From the NCBI RefSeq assembly GCF_002741015.1, contig NZ_CP016616.1, positions 3,443,501 through 3,507,500 on the forward strand: a stretch of DNA of 64,000 bases, in the 5' to 3' direction. Of the stretch, positions 63,893-64,000 are shown piece after piece. Position 1 is the first letter of the stretch. Each line of letters begins with the position of its first letter. The translations under genes and the position numbers were made by a program. The notes under the pieces were generated by a model that saw only the letters and a list, made by a program, of their open reading frames with translations, was not told the origin of the DNA and did not search any database. Source of the stretch: Microvirga ossetica. GTDB lineage: Bacteria > Pseudomonadota > Alphaproteobacteria > Rhizobiales > Beijerinckiaceae.

Positions 63893-63922
63893 GGCAACGC
63901 TACTCGCTCTTCGTCCCTGCGA

Positions 63923-64000
63923 TCATTCGGGCCAGCGCATGATGGCCCGCGAGGCCCGATTGCGCCGCGTATCGAGCGAGGTCGCGATGATCTCATTCGA
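63923..64000 (-). CDS. 3' end of an unidentified gene
   Basis: Reading leftward from the window edge, 25 codons (ending IIATSLDTRRNRASRAIMRW, then Pro-Glu and TGA at 63923-63925) have G or C at nearly every third position, like the real genes around. The other minus frames lack this. The fragment is too short to assign a family. It is convergent with the CUT2 operon. Confidence 0.45.
   Translation of the reverse strand, partial: SNEIIATSLDTRRNRASRAIMRWPE

Overview
The window looks like chromosome of a high-GC alphaproteobacterium of the order Hyphomicrobiales (Rhizobiales); the Microvirga/Methylobacterium/Bosea neighbourhood fits, but I cannot fix the genus. The reasons are a DUF6894 protein and a GcrA-like protein, an LdtR-like MarR regulator, a TarD-type D-tartrate dehydratase close to the Bradyrhizobium enzyme as I remember it, a GTTC-N7-GTTC LexA box, a dense cluster of GANTC sites, and palindromic intergenic repeats of rhizobial type. 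I see no rRNA, tRNA, CRISPR array or intact prophage.

Layout. (1) 1-13733 is a sugar/sugar-acid catabolic island. Leftward it has a YtcJ-type amidohydrolase (cut by the window edge), an isochorismatase-like hydrolase, DgoK and an enolase-superfamily dehydratase. Rightward it has an IclR regulator fused to an SMP-30 lactonase, a CUT1 ABC transporter, an SDR dehydrogenase, a DHDPS/NAL-family lyase and a second dehydratase. The two arms diverge from overlapping promoters around one perfect palindrome. The genes read as a non-phosphorylating oxidative route: dehydrogenase, lactonase, dehydratase, then kinase or aldolase. (2) 13760-19049 holds TerC, a DUF2076 protein, a Bax-inhibitor-1 protein, an ECF sigma/anti-sigma pair, hairpin-rich intergenic DNA and two small genes. 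(3) 19203-22698 is the NHEJ operon ku-ligD, preceded by ten GANTC sites in 129 bp. (4) 22928-28428 holds a LysR regulator with D-tartrate dehydratase, then a GntR regulator divergent from an M20 hydrolase and an orphan amino-acid-type binding protein. (5) 28560-31243 holds galE, an IS630 copy with an internal deletion, and an LdtR-like regulator.

(6) 31282-42518 is a second large catabolic locus with two divergent arms. Leftward are a CUT1 transporter, an argininosuccinate-lyase-like enzyme and a PfkB kinase. Rightward are a ROK regulator, a large PIG-L deacetylase and a DMT transporter. I do not recognise this pathway. (7) 42689-49128 holds a PRC-barrel protein, a frameshifted secreted-protein gene, and a FecR/repeat/VWA giant protein next to a CHASE2 adenylate/guanylate cyclase. 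(8) 49136-53259 is an aldehyde dehydrogenase with DUF779 under a consensus sigma-54 promoter, divergent from an AcoR-type activator. (9) 53365-58704 is the SOS mutasome imuA-imuB-dnaE2 behind a perfect LexA box. (10) 59076-63892 is a CUT2 (ribose-type) ABC operon, followed by the 3' end of an opposing gene.

Two themes stand out. One is importer-linked catabolism: three complete ABC systems plus one orphan binding protein. The other is mutagenic or template-free DNA repair, with NHEJ and the ImuABC mutasome 31 kb apart. Three of the four binding-protein genes are followed by long perfect stem-loops.
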